Shown: positions 1 to 8,455 of the stretch, one piece after another
Numbering within the stretch: the first letter of the stretch is position 1
How the letters are laid out: each line of letters starts with the position of its first letter
DNA from: Achromobacter deleyi
GTDB lineage: Bacteria; Pseudomonadota; Gammaproteobacteria; Burkholderiales; Burkholderiaceae_B
Direction: 5' to 3'
DNA length: 64,000 bases
Assembly: GCF_016127315.1 (NCBI RefSeq)
Contig: NZ_CP065997.1
Span: 6,324,001 to 6,388,000, forward strand
Translations under genes and position numbers: made by a program
Notes under the pieces: generated by a model
Seen by the model: the letters and a program-made list of their open reading frames with translations, nothing else
What the model was told of the DNA's origin: nothing
Databases searched by the model: none

Positions 1-582
1 GGCATCTTCACGCCGACCGAGGCGGCGGTGGTCGCCGCCGTCTACGCGCTCATCGTCAGCCTGTTCGTCTACCGCGAGATCGGCCTGCGCCACCTGCTGC
101 CGCTGTTCATCAACGCCGCCCGCACCACCGCCGTGGTCATGTTCCTGGTGGCCGCCGCCATGGTGTCGTCCTACATGATCACGCTGGCCGATATGCCGCA
201 GGACCTGATCGCGCTGCTGGAGCCGGTGCTGGACCAGCCCAAGCTGCTGATGTTCGCGCTGCTGGTGCTGCTGACGCTGGTCGGCACCGTCATGGACCTG
301 ACGCCCACCATCCTGATCCTGGCGCCGGTGCTCATGCCGGTCGTCACCCAGGCCGGCATCGACCCCGTCTATTTCGGCGTCATGTTCGTCATGGTCGGCT
401 GCGTCGGCCTGCTCACGCCCCCGGTCGGCACCGTACTCAACGTGGTCTGCGGCGTCGCCCGCATCAACATGGAAACCATCTGCAAGGGCGTCTGGCGCTA
501 TGTCGTGGCCTACACGCTGCTGCTGGTACTGCTGGTGATCTTCCCGGAACTGATCACCGTCCCCGCGAGCTGGATGCACTGA
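1..582 (+). CDS. dctM: TRAP transporter large permease DctM, C-terminal part (5' end outside window)
   Basis: The reading frame is open from base 1, so the gene begins upstream. The visible ~193 residues hold several hydrophobic helices and the DctM signature GIFTPTEAA at the very start, followed by a proline/glycine-rich segment (LTPPVGTVLN) typical of the last helices of the family. The DctM subunit is the sodium-coupled transmembrane channel of TRAP importers. The matching solute-binding protein follows 58 bases downstream and a sugar-acid dehydratase after that, so the operon probably imports and degrades an organic or sugar acid. The small DctQ subunit is expected upstream and is not visible. 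Family certain, substrate unknown. Confidence 0.93.
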   Translation, partial: GIFTPTEAAVVAAVYALIVSLFVYREIGLRHLLPLFINAARTTAVVMFLVAAAMVSSYMITLADMPQDLIALLEPVLDQPKLLMFALLVLLTLVGTVMDLTPTILILAPVLMPVVTQAGIDPVYFGVMFVMVGCVGLLTPPVGTVLNVVCGVARINMETICKGVWRYVVAYTLLLVLLVIFPELITVPASWMH

Positions 583-640
583 GGCCCGCCAACAGCGGCG
601 TCGGCACGACGCCACACAGAAGAAGCCAAGGAGGAACACC

Positions 641-1657
641 ATGAACAAGCCTTTCAAGACCCGCCTCATCCTGCTGGCCGCGGCCCTGTCCTGCGCCTTC
701 GCCGGCGTGGCCGCGGCCGCCGACGTCAAGCCGCGGCTGATCCGCTTCGGCTACGGCCTGAACGACGACAGCGTGCAGGGCCGCGCCGCGCGCCACCTGG
801 CGCAGGAGCTGGAGAAGCTCAGCGGCGGCAAGCTCAAGATGAAGACCTTCGGCTCGGCCAACCTCGGCTCCGACGAGCAGATGCAGAGCGCGCTGGTCGG
901 CGGCGTGCAGGAAATGATGGTCGGGTCCACCGCGCCGCTGGCCGGCATGGTCAAGGAATTCGGCGTCTTCGACCTGCCGTTCCTGTTCAACAGCGAGAAG
1001 GAAGCCGACGCCGTGCTCGACGGCCAACTGGGCCAGGACCTGCTCAAGAAGCTCGAAGCCCGGGGCCTGATCGGCCTGGTGTATTGGGAAAACGGCTTTC
1101 GCAACATGACCAACTCCAAGCGCCCCATCGTGCGCGCCGAGGACATGCAGGGCATCAAGCTGCGCGTGATGCAGAACCAGATCGCGCTGGGCGTGTTCAA
1201 CACCCTGGGCGCGAATGCCGTGCCGATGCCGTTCTCGGAACTGTTCACGGCGCTGGAAACCCGCACCGTCGACGGCCAGGAAAACCCCATCACCACGATC
1301 CAGAGCAGCAAGTTCTACGAAGTGCAGCCCTACCTGACGATCACCCGCCACGTCTACACGCCCTGGGTGGTGCTGGCCTCCAAGAAGTGGTGGGACAAGC
1401 TCTCGCCCGACGAGCAGCAGCTGGTGCGCCAGGCCGCCGAGGCCTCGCGCGACTTCGAACGCAAGGACAGCCGCGCCGACTCGCTCAAGGCGATGGGCAC
1501 GCTGGAGCAGGCCGGCATGAAGATCAACACCGTGTCGCCCGAAGAAGTCGCCCGCATGCGCGAAAAAGTGCAGCCCGTGGTCGACAAGTACACCCAGGAG
1601 CTGGGCCCGGAACTCATCCAGCAACTGAACGCCGAGATCGGCAAGGCACGCAATTAG
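641..1657 (+). CDS. dctP: TRAP transporter periplasmic solute-binding protein DctP
   Basis: 338 residues with a clear Sec signal peptide (positively charged start, hydrophobic stretch, AAAA-D cleavage region near residue 27). The body reads as a DctP-family protein: an RFGYG strand after the signal, GSANLGSDEQ in the first lobe, and GIKLRVMQN, whose arginine in this family salt-bridges the substrate carboxylate. DGQENP follows in the usual place. An AAGGAGG ribosome site lies just before the ATG. It delivers the ligand to the DctQM permease encoded upstream. The adjacent dehydratase suggests an aldonate-type ligand, but that is inference from context. Confidence 0.95.
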   Translation: MNKPFKTRLILLAAALSCAFAGVAAAADVKPRLIRFGYGLNDDSVQGRAARHLAQELEKLSGGKLKMKTFGSANLGSDEQMQSALVGGVQEMMVGSTAPLAGMVKEFGVFDLPFLFNSEKEADAVLDGQLGQDLLKKLEARGLIGLVYWENGFRNMTNSKRPIVRAEDMQGIKLRVMQNQIALGVFNTLGANAVPMPFSELFTALETRTVDGQENPITTIQSSKFYEVQPYLTITRHVYTPWVVLASKKWWDKLSPDEQQLVRQAAEASRDFERKDSRADSLKAMGTLEQAGMKINTVSPEEVARMREKVQPVVDKYTQELGPELIQQLNAEIGKARN

Positions 1658-1714
1658 GCCCGGCCAAGGCCGGCGGCCGAAGCACCGAGAGCACAGGAAG
1701 CACGAGAGGCACCC

Positions 1715-3496
1715 ATGACCGACACTCCCCGCAAGCTGCGCAGCCAGAAATGGTTCGACGATCCCGCCCACGCCGACATGACGGCGATCTACGTCGAGCG
1801 CTATCTCAACTACGGCCTGACGCGGCAGGAGCTGCAATCGGGCCGCCCCATCATCGGCATCGCCCAGACCGGCAGCGACCTGGCGCCCTGCAACCGGCAC
1901 CACCTGGCGCTGGCCGAGCGCGTCAAGGCCGGCATCCGCGACGCCGGCGGCATCCCGATGGAATTCCCCGTGCATCCGCTGGCCGAGCAGGGTCGCCGCC
2001 CGACCGCCGCGCTGGACCGCAACCTGGCCTACCTGGGCCTGGTCGAGATCCTGCACGGCTATCCGCTGGACGGCGTGGTGCTGACCACCGGCTGTGACAA
2101 GACCACGCCCGCCTGCCTGATGGCGGCGGCCACCGTCGACATCCCCGCCATCGTGCTGTCGGGCGGCCCGATGCTGGACGGCTGGCACGATGGCCAGCGG
2201 GTCGGTTCCGGCACCGTCATCTGGCACGCCCGCAACCTCATGGCCGCGGGCAAGCTCGACTACGAAGGCTTCATGACGCTGGCCACGGCCTCCTCGCCGT
2301 CGGTCGGCCACTGCAACACCATGGGCACCGCGCTGTCGATGAACTCGCTGGCCGAGGCGCTGGGCATGTCGCTGCCGACCTGCGCCAGCATCCCCGCGCC
2401 CTACCGCGAGCGCGGACAGATGGCTTACGCCACCGGCATGCGCATCTGCGACATGGTGCGCGAAGACCTGCGCCCGTCACGCATCCTGACGCGCGAGGCG
2501 TTCGAGAACGCCATCGTCGTCGCCTCGGCGCTGGGCGCCTCCAGCAACTGTCCGCCGCACCTGATCGCCATGGCCCGCCACGCCGGCATCGATCTCAGCC
2601 TGGACGATTGGCAGCGGCTGGGCGAGGACGTGCCGCTGCTGGTGAACTGCGTGCCCGCCGGCGAACACCTGGGTGAAGGCTTCCACCGCGCTGGCGGCGT
2701 CCCGGCTGTGATGCACGAACTGCTCGTCGCCGGCCGGCTGCACGCCGGCTGCGCCACCGTGTCCGGCAAGACCATCGGCGAGATCGCGGCCGCCGCCAAG
2801 ACCCGCGACGCCGACGTCATCCGCGGCTGCGACGCGCCACTCAAGCACCGCGCCGGCTTCATCGTGCTGTCGGGCAACTTCTTCGACAGCGCGGTCATCA
2901 AGATGTCGGTGGTGGGCGAATCCTTCCGCCGCGCCTATCTGTCGGCGCCCGGCGACGAGAACGCCTTCGAGGCGCGCGCCATCGTGTTCGAGGGTCCGGA
3001 GGACTACCACGCGCGCATCGACGATCCCGCGCTGAACATCGACGAACACTGCATCCTGGTCATTCGCGGCGCCGGCACCGTCGGCTATCCGGGCAGCGCC
3101 GAGGTCGTCAACATGGCGCCGCCGGCGCACCTGATCAAGCGCGGCATCGACTCGCTGCCGTGCCTGGGCGACGGCCGCCAGAGCGGCACGTCGGCCAGCC
3201 CGTCGATCCTGAACATGTCGCCCGAGGCCGCAGTGGGCGGCGGCCTGGCGCTGCTGCGCACCGGCGACCGCATCCGCGTCGACCTGAACCAGCGCAGCGT
3301 GATCGCGCTGGTGGACGAGGCCGAGATGGAACGGCGCCGGCAGGACCCGCCCTACCAGCCGCCAGCGGCGCAGACGCCGTGGCAGGAACTCTACCGGCAA
3401 CTGGTGGGACAGCTGTCCACCGGCGGCTGCCTGGAGCCCGCGACGCTGTACCTGAAGGTGGTCGAGACCCGCGGCGACCCGCGCCACTCGCACTGA
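1715..3496 (+). CDS. IlvD/Edd-family sugar-acid dehydratase (L-arabinonate dehydratase type)
   Basis: 593 residues. Three cysteines sit where L-arabinonate/D-xylonate dehydratases bind an iron-sulfur cluster: Cys59 (APCN), Cys127 (GCDKT, with Lys129 as magnesium-binding lysine) and Cys200 (GHCNTMG). A GRQSG segment near residue 490 carries the serine proposed as catalytic base. The enzyme class removes water from an aldonate to give a 2-keto-3-deoxy acid. Length and the lack of an isolated branched-chain context argue for a sugar-acid enzyme rather than true IlvD. It is the third gene of the TRAP operon, 57 bases after dctP. The exact sugar acid cannot be read from sequence. Confidence 0.9.
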   Translation: MTDTPRKLRSQKWFDDPAHADMTAIYVERYLNYGLTRQELQSGRPIIGIAQTGSDLAPCNRHHLALAERVKAGIRDAGGIPMEFPVHPLAEQGRRPTAALDRNLAYLGLVEILHGYPLDGVVLTTGCDKTTPACLMAAATVDIPAIVLSGGPMLDGWHDGQRVGSGTVIWHARNLMAAGKLDYEGFMTLATASSPSVGHCNTMGTALSMNSLAEALGMSLPTCASIPAPYRERGQMAYATGMRICDMVREDLRPSRILTREAFENAIVVASALGASSNCPPHLIAMARHAGIDLSLDDWQRLGEDVPLLVNCVPAGEHLGEGFHRAGGVPAVMHELLVAGRLHAGCATVSGKTIGEIAAAAKTRDADVIRGCDAPLKHRAGFIVLSGNFFDSAVIKMSVVGESFRRAYLSAPGDENAFEARAIVFEGPEDYHARIDDPALNIDEHCILVIRGAGTVGYPGSAEVVNMAPPAHLIKRGIDSLPCLGDGRQSGTSASPSILNMSPEAAVGGGLALLRTGDRIRVDLNQRSVIALVDEAEMERRRQDPPYQPPAAQTPWQELYRQLVGQLSTGGCLEPATLYLKVVETRGDPRHSH

Positions 3497-3506
3497 CGGC
3501 GGGGCC

Positions 3507-4454
3507 TCAGGCCTTGAAGAACTGATTGAACGCGGCCCATTGCGTGAACAGGCCGGGCCACGCATGCACCAGCGAGTCCGGCTTGCCCATGCCCCAGCCA
3601 TGCTTGCCGGCCGCGAAGATATGCATCTCGGCCGGCACGCCCAGGCGCCGCAGCGCGCCGAACATCAGCAGGCTGTTGTCCACCGGCGAGATCGGATCGT
3701 CCTGCGCCTGCGCCAGGAAGGTCGGCGGCATCTGTGCCGTCGCCAGATGGTCGACCGAGAACGCCGCGCTCTCCTCGGCGGAGGGGTGCTCGCCGACGAT
3801 CGAACGGCGGGCATGGGTGTGGTCGAACGGCGGCATGAAGGTCAGCACCGGATAGATCAGCCCGGCGAAGTCCGGCCGCGACGACAGCTTGTCGGCCTCA
3901 TCGACCGGCTGGTAGCGCGCCACGCCCGGGGTGGCGGCGGTCATGCCCGCCAGATGCCCGCCCGCGGAAAACCCCAGCACGCCGATGTGTCCGGTATCCA
4001 GGCCGAACGCCTGCGCCGACGCGCGGATCACGCGCATGGCGCGCTGGCCGTCCTGCAGCGGCGCCACCGCGGGCCAATGCTCGCCCGGCAGGCGGTACAC
4101 CAGTTCAAAGGCGGTCACGCCCTGCGACTGCAGCCACAGGCTGGCGGGCGTGCTTTCCGTGCCGCGCTCGATGTGGGCATAGCCGCCGCCGGCGATCACC
4201 AACATCGCGCTGCCGTTGGGACGCTCCGGCCGGTACACCACCAGGCGCGGCCGCGACACCCGCGTGACCGAGCCCTTGGCGCTGACCTTCTCGGCCTCTT
4301 GCGGACCAGGGCCGCCGGGCGCGCGATTGTCCGGCCACAGGTCGATGCTCTGCTGGCCGCTGGGCGCGGCGATGGCCATCGCCGGCTCCGTCATCATGCC
4401 CAGCGCGGCGCTCGAGAGGCCGGCGAACAGGAGTTCTCGTCGTTTGATATGCAT
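3507..4454 (-). CDS. Exported alpha/beta-hydrolase (BD-FAE / acetyl-esterase type)
   Basis: 315 residues from the ATG at 4454, which has a GAGGAAG ribosome site; an upstream in-frame ATG at 4496 would add a proline-rich tail. The N terminus starts HIKRRELLFAGL, a twin-arginine-like motif before a hydrophobic segment ending AMA, so Tat export is likely. The fold is seen in the oxyanion GGGYAH loop, the nucleophile elbow GFSAGGHLAG, an aspartate in QDDPISP and a histidine in GKHGWGM. Such proteins deacetylate carbohydrates or hydrolyse small esters. It runs convergently towards the dehydratase gene, with only 10 bases between the stops. Substrate unknown. Confidence 0.88.
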   Translation of the reverse strand: MHIKRRELLFAGLSSAALGMMTEPAMAIAAPSGQQSIDLWPDNRAPGGPGPQEAEKVSAKGSVTRVSRPRLVVYRPERPNGSAMLVIAGGGYAHIERGTESTPASLWLQSQGVTAFELVYRLPGEHWPAVAPLQDGQRAMRVIRASAQAFGLDTGHIGVLGFSAGGHLAGMTAATPGVARYQPVDEADKLSSRPDFAGLIYPVLTFMPPFDHTHARRSIVGEHPSAEESAAFSVDHLATAQMPPTFLAQAQDDPISPVDNSLLMFGALRRLGVPAEMHIFAAGKHGWGMGKPDSLVHAWPGLFTQWAAFNQFFKA

Positions 4455-4612
4455 GGTTCTTCCTCGCGGGCCCGCAGCGCCGGGCGGGCGACACACCCGC
4501 CGGCCGAGCCGCGCTGCAGGCCATTTAAGCAGAGAAAGACGCCCGCCAAGGCAAGCGGCAAAGTCACGTTGGTTTCGACGCGTTACGCGCGCCGCAGCCG
4601 TTCGATCAGGCT

Positions 4613-5032
4613 TCAGGCGCCTGCCGCCGGACCGTCCCGATCAGGCCGGATTTTCGTTTCGGAATCAAGCGGTTGCGGGCTGGGACGCGTCAGCACATAA
4701 GCGGCGCTTGCAAGGAAAAACAGCCCCACGCCAGATGCAAGCAAAAGCGACGGCTTCGCCCCCCACCAGAACAGGCCGTAGCCCACCGCCATGCCCAGCG
4801 ACGCATAGCACTTGCCCTTGCGCGACACCGCGCCCTGCTCGCGCCAGGCGCGCAGCGACGGCCCGTAGGTCGGACTGTCCAGCAGCCAGCGCTCCAGCCG
4901 CGGCGACGAACGCGAAAAGCAGCCCACCGCCAGGATCAGGAAAATCGTCGTCGGCATCACCGGCAGGAAGGCGCCGATCACGCCCAGCGCCAGCATCAGG
5001 CAACCCAGGATCAGCCACAGTGCTCTCATCAT
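4613..5032 (-). CDS. DUF454 (YbaN-like) inner-membrane protein
   Basis: 139 residues with two to three transmembrane segments: residues about 3-37, with the family hallmark GVIGAFLPVMPTTIFLI, and a second hydrophobic stretch about 80-112. Between them lies SRSSPRLERWLLDSPTYGP, which is typical of the YbaN/DUF454 family. Function of the family is unknown. The start MMRAL is next to the beginning of the hydrophobic helix, so the first or second methionine could be used. It stands alone on the minus strand. Confidence 0.88.
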   Translation of the reverse strand: MMRALWLILGCLMLALGVIGAFLPVMPTTIFLILAVGCFSRSSPRLERWLLDSPTYGPSLRAWREQGAVSRKGKCYASLGMAVGYGLFWWGAKPSLLLASGVGLFFLASAAYVLTRPSPQPLDSETKIRPDRDGPAAGA

Positions 5033-5200
5033 GATGGGGTGCAGGATAACGCAGTTGCATGGGCCCGCCGTGAATCGGGACAGCCCGCCGGGGAAAGCGC
5101 GAGAGCGTCATGCCCCGATCACAAAGACGCCTGGAACATTTGCCGCCGCCTCCGGTCACATCCCCTCGCGCCACGACCGGCCTCGCCCCAGGAGACACCC

Positions 5201-5407
5201 TTGACCCAAGAAATGCCCCGCGCCAAGCCGCCACGGCCCGACAATGCGCTCGTCGCCACGCCCGCCGCCCCGGAGATGACGCCGCTGGCCCACATGAAGA
5301 AAGCCCTGGCCCAATTGCAGGCCGGCCGCCAGACGCCGGAACGGGTCCAGGCCGCGGGACTGCTGGCCAGCGCCATCGCCTGGATCAATATCCTGACCTG
5401 CAGCTAG
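5201..5407 (+). CDS. Small hypothetical protein (68 aa)
   Basis: A TTG start at 5201 is preceded at 7 bases by AGGAG; an in-frame ATG lies at 5213. The product has a proline/alanine-rich first half and a plausible amphipathic helix (HMKKALAQLQAGRQTPERVQ) leading to a mildly hydrophobic end (LLASAIAWINILTC). I do not recognise the family. The good ribosome site and the free intergenic position are the main reasons to call it. It could also be a chance frame in GC-rich DNA. Confidence 0.5.
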   Translation: MTQEMPRAKPPRPDNALVATPAAPEMTPLAHMKKALAQLQAGRQTPERVQAAGLLASAIAWINILTCS

Positions 5408-5499
5408 CGTCCTCCCTTCACGGGACGGGACCAGCTCACCTCAGTTCAGTTCGGCTCGCCGCGCCACGACGCAAAGCGCCACGCCACGACACGCCGCCG

Positions 5500-6213
5500 T
5501 CAGTGCTGCGCGGGCTCCGGCATCTTCGCGCGCAGCATCTCCAGGAACCGCGGACTGCCGCGCCCGCCCGCCTGCCGCGCCTTGGCGACCATGGTCCAGG
5601 CATCCGCGTACTGGCCGTTCCAGTAATACGCCGTGGCCCACGAGTTGTAGAGATAGGCCTTGTCCGGCTCCACCCGCTCGCCATTGCGGTACAGGGCGTC
5701 CGAGCGCGCGATCATGGCCGCGCGCTCGGGGCCGGTCAGCGTCGTGTCCTGCGCCGCGCAGCGCGCGGCGATGCGTCCGGCATCGGCATAAATGCCCTGG
5801 AACGATGGCGGCTTCAGGGTCAGCGCCTTCTCCATCATTTTCATCGCGTCGCAGAATTTGTTCTGGTCGTGCAGCACCGCCGCGAATCCCGTGTAGACGC
5901 CGGGGTTGTCCGGGTTCATCAGCCAGGCCTGGTTGAAGCGCCGCGTGGCCGTGCCCAGCTGGTCCGCCTGGTAGAACCGGAAGCCCTGCTCCACCCACGC
6001 CTGCGCCGCATTGGCGCGCGAGCCGAAGGCGCTCGTCGCGTCCGCGATCAGCTTGTCGTCCGCCGCCTTCACCGCCGGCGCCGAACGATCAACGCCGCCA
6101 TACATCGGAATCTCGTCCGCTCGCGACTGCTGCGCGACCGGCGCGGTGGCCAGGCATCCCGCCAGCGACAGGCAGGCGCTCACGACGGCAAGCTTGAACA
6201 GTAAGACGCGCAT
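5500..6213 (-). CDS. Tetratricopeptide-like lipoprotein
   Basis: 237 residues from the ATG at 6213, preceded by GGGAGA. A signal peptide ends in the lipobox LAGC at about residue 20, so the mature protein is a lipoprotein. Residues about 75-150 read as TPR helices (AWVEQGFRFYQADQLGTA, then FNQAWLMNPDNPGVYTGFA and AMKMMEKALTLKP). Such proteins usually act as scaffolds at the envelope. No partner is evident from the neighbours, which are small unrelated genes. A longer start at 6288 would hide the signal peptide and is rejected. Confidence 0.85.
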   Translation of the reverse strand: MRVLLFKLAVVSACLSLAGCLATAPVAQQSRADEIPMYGGVDRSAPAVKAADDKLIADATSAFGSRANAAQAWVEQGFRFYQADQLGTATRRFNQAWLMNPDNPGVYTGFAAVLHDQNKFCDAMKMMEKALTLKPPSFQGIYADAGRIAARCAAQDTTLTGPERAAMIARSDALYRNGERVEPDKAYLYNSWATAYYWNGQYADAWTMVAKARQAGGRGSPRFLEMLRAKMPEPAQH

Positions 6214-6346
6214 TGATTCTCCCAGGTGAGGCCCAAGACTATCACCGAAACCGGAGCGCGCGGATCGAGCCTGATATGCTCTAGTCATCTAGATGTCACC
6301 AAGGAGCGATATCGTCGCGGTCGGTCCCTGTCCACGAAGGCATCCC

Positions 6347-6880
6347 ATGCTCACCCTGCCCACAATCGAGAACCTGTTCGCCCACCACGGCGCCGCCTAC
6401 TACGGCGGCGAGGCCATCAGCCAGACCCAGCACGCGCTGCAATGCGCGCAACTGGCCGAGCAGGCCGGGGAATCGGAAGCCGTGATCGTCGCCGCGCTGC
6501 TGCACGACATCGGCCACCTCATGCTCGCCGAAAGCATCACCACCGACATGCGCCACCAGGAAGTCGCCGCCGACGCCCTGGCCCAGCTGTTCAACGACGA
6601 CGTCACCACCCCGGTGCGCCTGCACGTGGCCGCCAAGCGCTACCTGGGCGCCATCGAACCGGCCTACCTGGACACGTTGTCACCGGCATCGGTGCAGAGC
6701 CTGGAACTGCAAGGCGGCGTCTTCACGCCGGCCCAGGCCGACGCCTTCGCCACCCAGTCGCACGCCCTGGCCGCCGTGCGGCTGCGCCGCTACGACGACC
6801 TGGCCAAGGTGGTCGGTTTGTCGACGCCGACGCTGGGACACTACATGCAAATGGCGGAGCGCTGTTTGCGGGCGGGCTGA
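6347..6880 (+). CDS. HD-domain mixed-valent di-iron oxygenase, PhnZ-like
   Basis: 177 residues. The order and spacing of key residues match the phosphonate-degrading oxygenase PhnZ as I know it: Tyr19 and Glu22 in YYGGEAIS (lid residues), His29, His53-Asp54 in LLHDIGHL, His70, His93 with Lys97, and Asp150. PhnZ cleaves 2-amino-1-hydroxyethylphosphonate to glycine and phosphate. Its usual partner PhnY, a 2-oxoglutarate dioxygenase, and phosphonate transporters are not present here. The gene may belong to the wider phosphonate-associated HD family. Start chosen at MLTLPT; an upstream ATG at 6293 has no family support. Confidence 0.8.
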   Translation: MLTLPTIENLFAHHGAAYYGGEAISQTQHALQCAQLAEQAGESEAVIVAALLHDIGHLMLAESITTDMRHQEVAADALAQLFNDDVTTPVRLHVAAKRYLGAIEPAYLDTLSPASVQSLELQGGVFTPAQADAFATQSHALAAVRLRRYDDLAKVVGLSTPTLGHYMQMAERCLRAG

Positions 6881-6999
6881 CCTGGAAGACGCCGGGACGA
6901 CGGCCAACCCGGCGCGCCTGTTATCCGCGGATTGTCTGCAAGTCTGAAATATGGCCACCACGTCTGGCAGGTCTTCGAGAAAGAACCAATCATTTGACG

Positions 7000-7049
7000 C
7001 GGCGTGATTCAAAAGTCACGCCGACTCAAAACCGGCCGCTGATGGCCGG
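7000..7049 (+). other. Two consecutive hairpins in the leader of the TM2 gene
   Basis: Stem CGGCGTGA/TCACGCCG (7000-7007 with 7016-7023) is followed by CCGGCC/GGCCGG (7032-7037 with 7044-7049), ending about 15 bases before the GGAGAT ribosome site at 7064. There is no T run, so this is not an ordinary terminator. A leader structure is possible; role unknown. Confidence 0.35.
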
Positions 7050-7073
7050 CCTCAGGTTCTTCCCGGAGATAAC

Positions 7074-7376
7074 GTGAACAGTCCCGCCATGCAAACCATG
7101 ATGTACGACGCCAATCGCAAAAGCGTCGGCGTGGCCTATCTATTATGGTTTTTCCTGGGCGGCTTGGGCGGCCACCGCTTCTACAGCGGCAAAAGCGCCA
7201 GCGCCGCCGCCATGGTGATCCTGACGGTGCTGGGAATCGCGCTCAGCGGCATCGGCGTGGGTTTCCTCATTCTGTTCGCCGTGGCCGCCTGGGTCATCGT
7301 GGACGCCTTCCTGGTTCCGGGGTGGATCCGCAATGCCAATATGATCCTGGCGGCGAAGCTCTCGAGCGGGATCTAG
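7074..7376 (+). CDS. TM2-domain membrane protein
   Basis: 100 residues starting at GTG 7074 behind GGAGAT. It has the TM2 pattern: a first helix with AYLLWFFLGGLGGHRFYSGK, where the glycine-rich turn and HRFY motif are diagnostic, and a second helix AAMVILTVLGIALSGIG, followed by a third hydrophobic stretch with a DAF motif (WVIVDAFLVPGW). TM2 proteins are small inner-membrane proteins of unknown biochemical role. It is monocistronic, closed by the hairpin at 7403-7437. Confidence 0.9.
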   Translation: MNSPAMQTMMYDANRKSVGVAYLLWFFLGGLGGHRFYSGKSASAAAMVILTVLGIALSGIGVGFLILFAVAAWVIVDAFLVPGWIRNANMILAAKLSSGI

Positions 7377-7402
7377 CGCAATGGAAATCGGGCGAAAAAG
7401 CA

Positions 7403-7437
7403 AAAAGCCGCGAAAGTCTCAGACTGTCGCGGCTTTT
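7403..7437 (+). terminator. Rho-independent terminator, probably bidirectional
   Basis: An 11-bp perfect stem AAAAGCCGCGA/TCGCGGCTTTT with a 13-base loop. It has A and T runs on both sides, lies 26 bases after the TM2 stop codon and also lies downstream of the tRNA-Val gene read from the other strand. Confidence 0.8.
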
Positions 7438-7485
7438 CAGGGTGGCGCTTGACTAGCTCGATCAAGCACTCACTTTGCAGGAATT

Positions 7486-7562
7486 TGGTAGGCGGTATTG
7501 GAATCGAACCAACGACCTCCACGATGTCAACGTGGCGCTCTAACCAGCTGAGCTAACCGCCT
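7486..7562 (-). tRNA. tRNA-Val (anticodon GAC)
   Basis: The reverse complement folds as a cloverleaf. The acceptor AGGCGGT pairs with ACCGCCT, the D arm is GCTC...GAGC, the anticodon arm is CCACG-TTGACAT-CGTGG with GAC at positions 34-36, and the T arm carries GGTTCGATTCC. The discriminator is A and CCA is encoded. It has its own promoter just upstream (7576-7604), so it is independent of trpF. Confidence 0.96.
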
Positions 7563-7575
7563 GCAAAGAAGAAGA

Positions 7576-7604
7576 ATTATATAGTGCTTTTTTAAACTCT
7601 GCAA
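7576..7604 (-). promoter_or_regulatory. Sigma-70 promoter of the tRNA-Val gene
   Basis: On the minus strand TTGCAG is followed after exactly 17 bases by a perfect TATAAT. The -10 box ends 13 bases before the mature tRNA 5' end, so the primary transcript would have a leader of only about 6-7 bases. The spacer is A/T rich, unlike its surroundings. Confidence 0.8.
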
Positions 7605-7700
7605 ATCGTCTTTTCAGATTTTTTGCTGTTTTTATTGCGCCCCGAAAAATATCGCGAGCTTTCACTCACATTATTCTTCATACGCACACTACAACCTTCC

Positions 7701-8363
7701 CTATCTCTTCGCGTCTGCGGCATGCACCGCAGCAACGAAGACCGAGATTCTATCAGAACTTTTTATTCCTTGCTCGACCTCGACGCCGCTGCTCACATCG
7801 ACCGCCCACGGCCGCACCGACTGCACCGCGCCGGCGACGTTGTCGGGGGTCAGCCCCCCGGACAGGATCAGCGGACGCGAGACGGAATCGGCCTTCACGT
7901 CGGCGAGCAAGGTGTAGTCGAAACCATGGCCGCTGCCGCCGTAGCCCGCGCTGTAGCTGTCGAACAGCCAGCCAGCGGCTTCACCATAGGCGCGGCAATA
8001 CGACGCCAGGTCTTCGGCCGTCGCCAGGCCCGGCGCGCCCGCGCGAAACGCGCGCAGGTAGCGGCGGCCATAGCGCGCGCACTCCTGCGGCGTCTCGTCG
8101 CCGTGGAACTGCAGCAGTTCGGGACCGGCCTCGTCCAGCACGGCCTGCACGTCGGCCGGGTCGGGATTCACGAACAGCGCCACCACGTCGACGAAGGCCG
8201 GCACCGCGCGGCGCAGTTGCGCGGCGCGGGTCGGCGTGACATAGCGCTTGCTCTTGGGATAGAAGACGAAGCCGATCGCGTCGACGCCGGCCGAGACGGC
8301 GGCGTCGATGTCTTCTTCGCGGGTCAGGCCGCAGATCTTGATGCGTGTGCGCATGGAATTCAT
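7701..8363 (-). CDS. trpF: Phosphoribosylanthranilate isomerase
   Basis: 220 residues, the normal length of TrpF. It catalyses the Amadori rearrangement of phosphoribosylanthranilate in tryptophan synthesis. Catalytic cysteine is in RIKICGLT near the N terminus and the general-acid aspartate in AVDVSSGVE near the C terminus; LQFHGDE and LSGGLTPDNV are the expected barrel motifs with phosphate-binding glycines. The start could also be the ATG at 8354. In many proteobacteria trpF lies between truA and trpBA; here truA is separated from it by a TRAP binding-protein gene, and trpBA is not next to it. Confidence 0.96.
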   Translation of the reverse strand: MNSMRTRIKICGLTREEDIDAAVSAGVDAIGFVFYPKSKRYVTPTRAAQLRRAVPAFVDVVALFVNPDPADVQAVLDEAGPELLQFHGDETPQECARYGRRYLRAFRAGAPGLATAEDLASYCRAYGEAAGWLFDSYSAGYGGSGHGFDYTLLADVKADSVSRPLILSGGLTPDNVAGAVQSVRPWAVDVSSGVEVEQGIKSSDRISVFVAAVHAADAKR

Positions 8364-8455
8364 CGCTTGCGTCGCCCAGCGCGACGGATGCGGTCAGTAT
8401 AAGGCGAGCGTGCCCCACGCCCCGGCGCCTGTCGGGCCCAGGCAACAGGCCCGGC

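Noticed and set aside
554..2311. 585-residue minus-strand frame opposite dctP and the dehydratase
   Set aside because: Shadow of two certain genes; Arg/His/Gly-rich with no protein-like pattern.
1715..3496. Call as housekeeping IlvD (dihydroxy-acid dehydratase)
   Set aside because: TRAP operon context and cysteine positions fit the sugar-acid dehydratase branch better.
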